DNA of 43,540 bases from Microvirga sesbaniae. GTDB taxonomy: Bacteria; Pseudomonadota; Alphaproteobacteria; Rhizobiales; Beijerinckiaceae. The stretch lies in NCBI RefSeq assembly GCF_025460805.1, contig NZ_JAMXFJ010000005.1, forward strand, positions 1-43,540. Direction: 5' to 3'. A program made the position numbers and the translations under genes. This document shows, in pieces, positions 43,516 through 43,540 of this stretch. The number at the start of each line of letters is the position of its first letter. The stretch's first letter is position 1. A model generated the notes under the pieces. It did not search any database. It saw only the letters and a program-made list of their open reading frames with translations, and was not told the origin of the DNA.

Positions 43516-43540
43516 GTGAAAAGAAAATTGTTGGGACGAT
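43516..43540 (+). CDS. Possible start of the next gene (partial)
   Basis: GAGGGAG (43501-43507) is followed eight bases later by GTG AAA AGA AAA TTG TTG GGA CG. The open frame continues to the window end (VKRKLLGR). A basic N-terminus could begin a signal peptide. Only eight codons are visible, so this is tentative. Confidence 0.25.

Overview
The window looks like chromosome from a GC-rich alphaproteobacterium of the Hyphomicrobiales, most likely a Methylobacteriaceae-type organism such as Microvirga. This is inferred, not searched. The grounds are the gene set (pmtA beside dnaJ and pyrF, olsB, an NADP-type malic enzyme with a phosphotransacetylase-like tail, HisKA_2 kinase with a single receiver, LysR/DUF1127 pair), very high GC, and two abundant palindromic repeat families typical of that order.

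Layout. 1-42: first codons of an IS5-type transposase running off the left edge. 178-8813: hrpB, a HAD phosphatase-like gene and maeB on the minus strand, then mutS divergent from maeB. 8837-10382: an overlapping histidine kinase/receiver pair whose sensor domain is LOV-like but lacks the photoactive cysteine. 10650-17762: comM/yifB, ornithine-lipid acyltransferase olsB, queG, a glutathione S-transferase, uppP with a small Cys-rich membrane protein, nth and a DUF2244 gene. 17763-20377: a looser stretch with tandem REP elements, an AraC-MGMT fusion, a small secreted protein and a GFA-type zinc protein. 20564-28747: heat-shock genes dnaK and dnaJ, then pmtA-pyrF, two tandem DUF1330 genes, dapB, gpmA and alkB. 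28790-33687: a secreted protein, a decayed UPF0126 membrane-protein gene, grpE and glnD. 33802-37226: an aliphatic-sulfonate-type ABC operon (ssuA-ssuC-ssuB) ending in an OsmC-family gene. 37484-40232: an LppC-type protein divergent from rsmI-yraN. 40229-43401: LysR and DUF1127 (divergent), a diacylglycerol-kinase-like gene and gshB.

Most genes are housekeeping. The heat-shock set is tied together by two matching RpoH-type promoters (dnaK and grpE), each CTTG-N18-C(T/T or T/G)ATAT. The grpE promoter is built into the stop codon of glnD. Membrane-lipid functions recur but are scattered (pmtA, olsB, diacylglycerol kinase, uppP). So do DNA repair genes (mutS, nth, MGMT fusion, alkB).

I found no phage, CRISPR, toxin-antitoxin, secretion or biosynthetic cluster and no tRNA or rRNA. 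The most unusual observations are a LovK/LovR-like operon with a degenerate LOV pocket, a two-palindrome repeat translated as part of the sulfonate permease N-terminus, a UPF0126 pseudogene in which a 17-nt tandem duplication explains one frameshift, and several compact divergent or convergent regulatory layouts.
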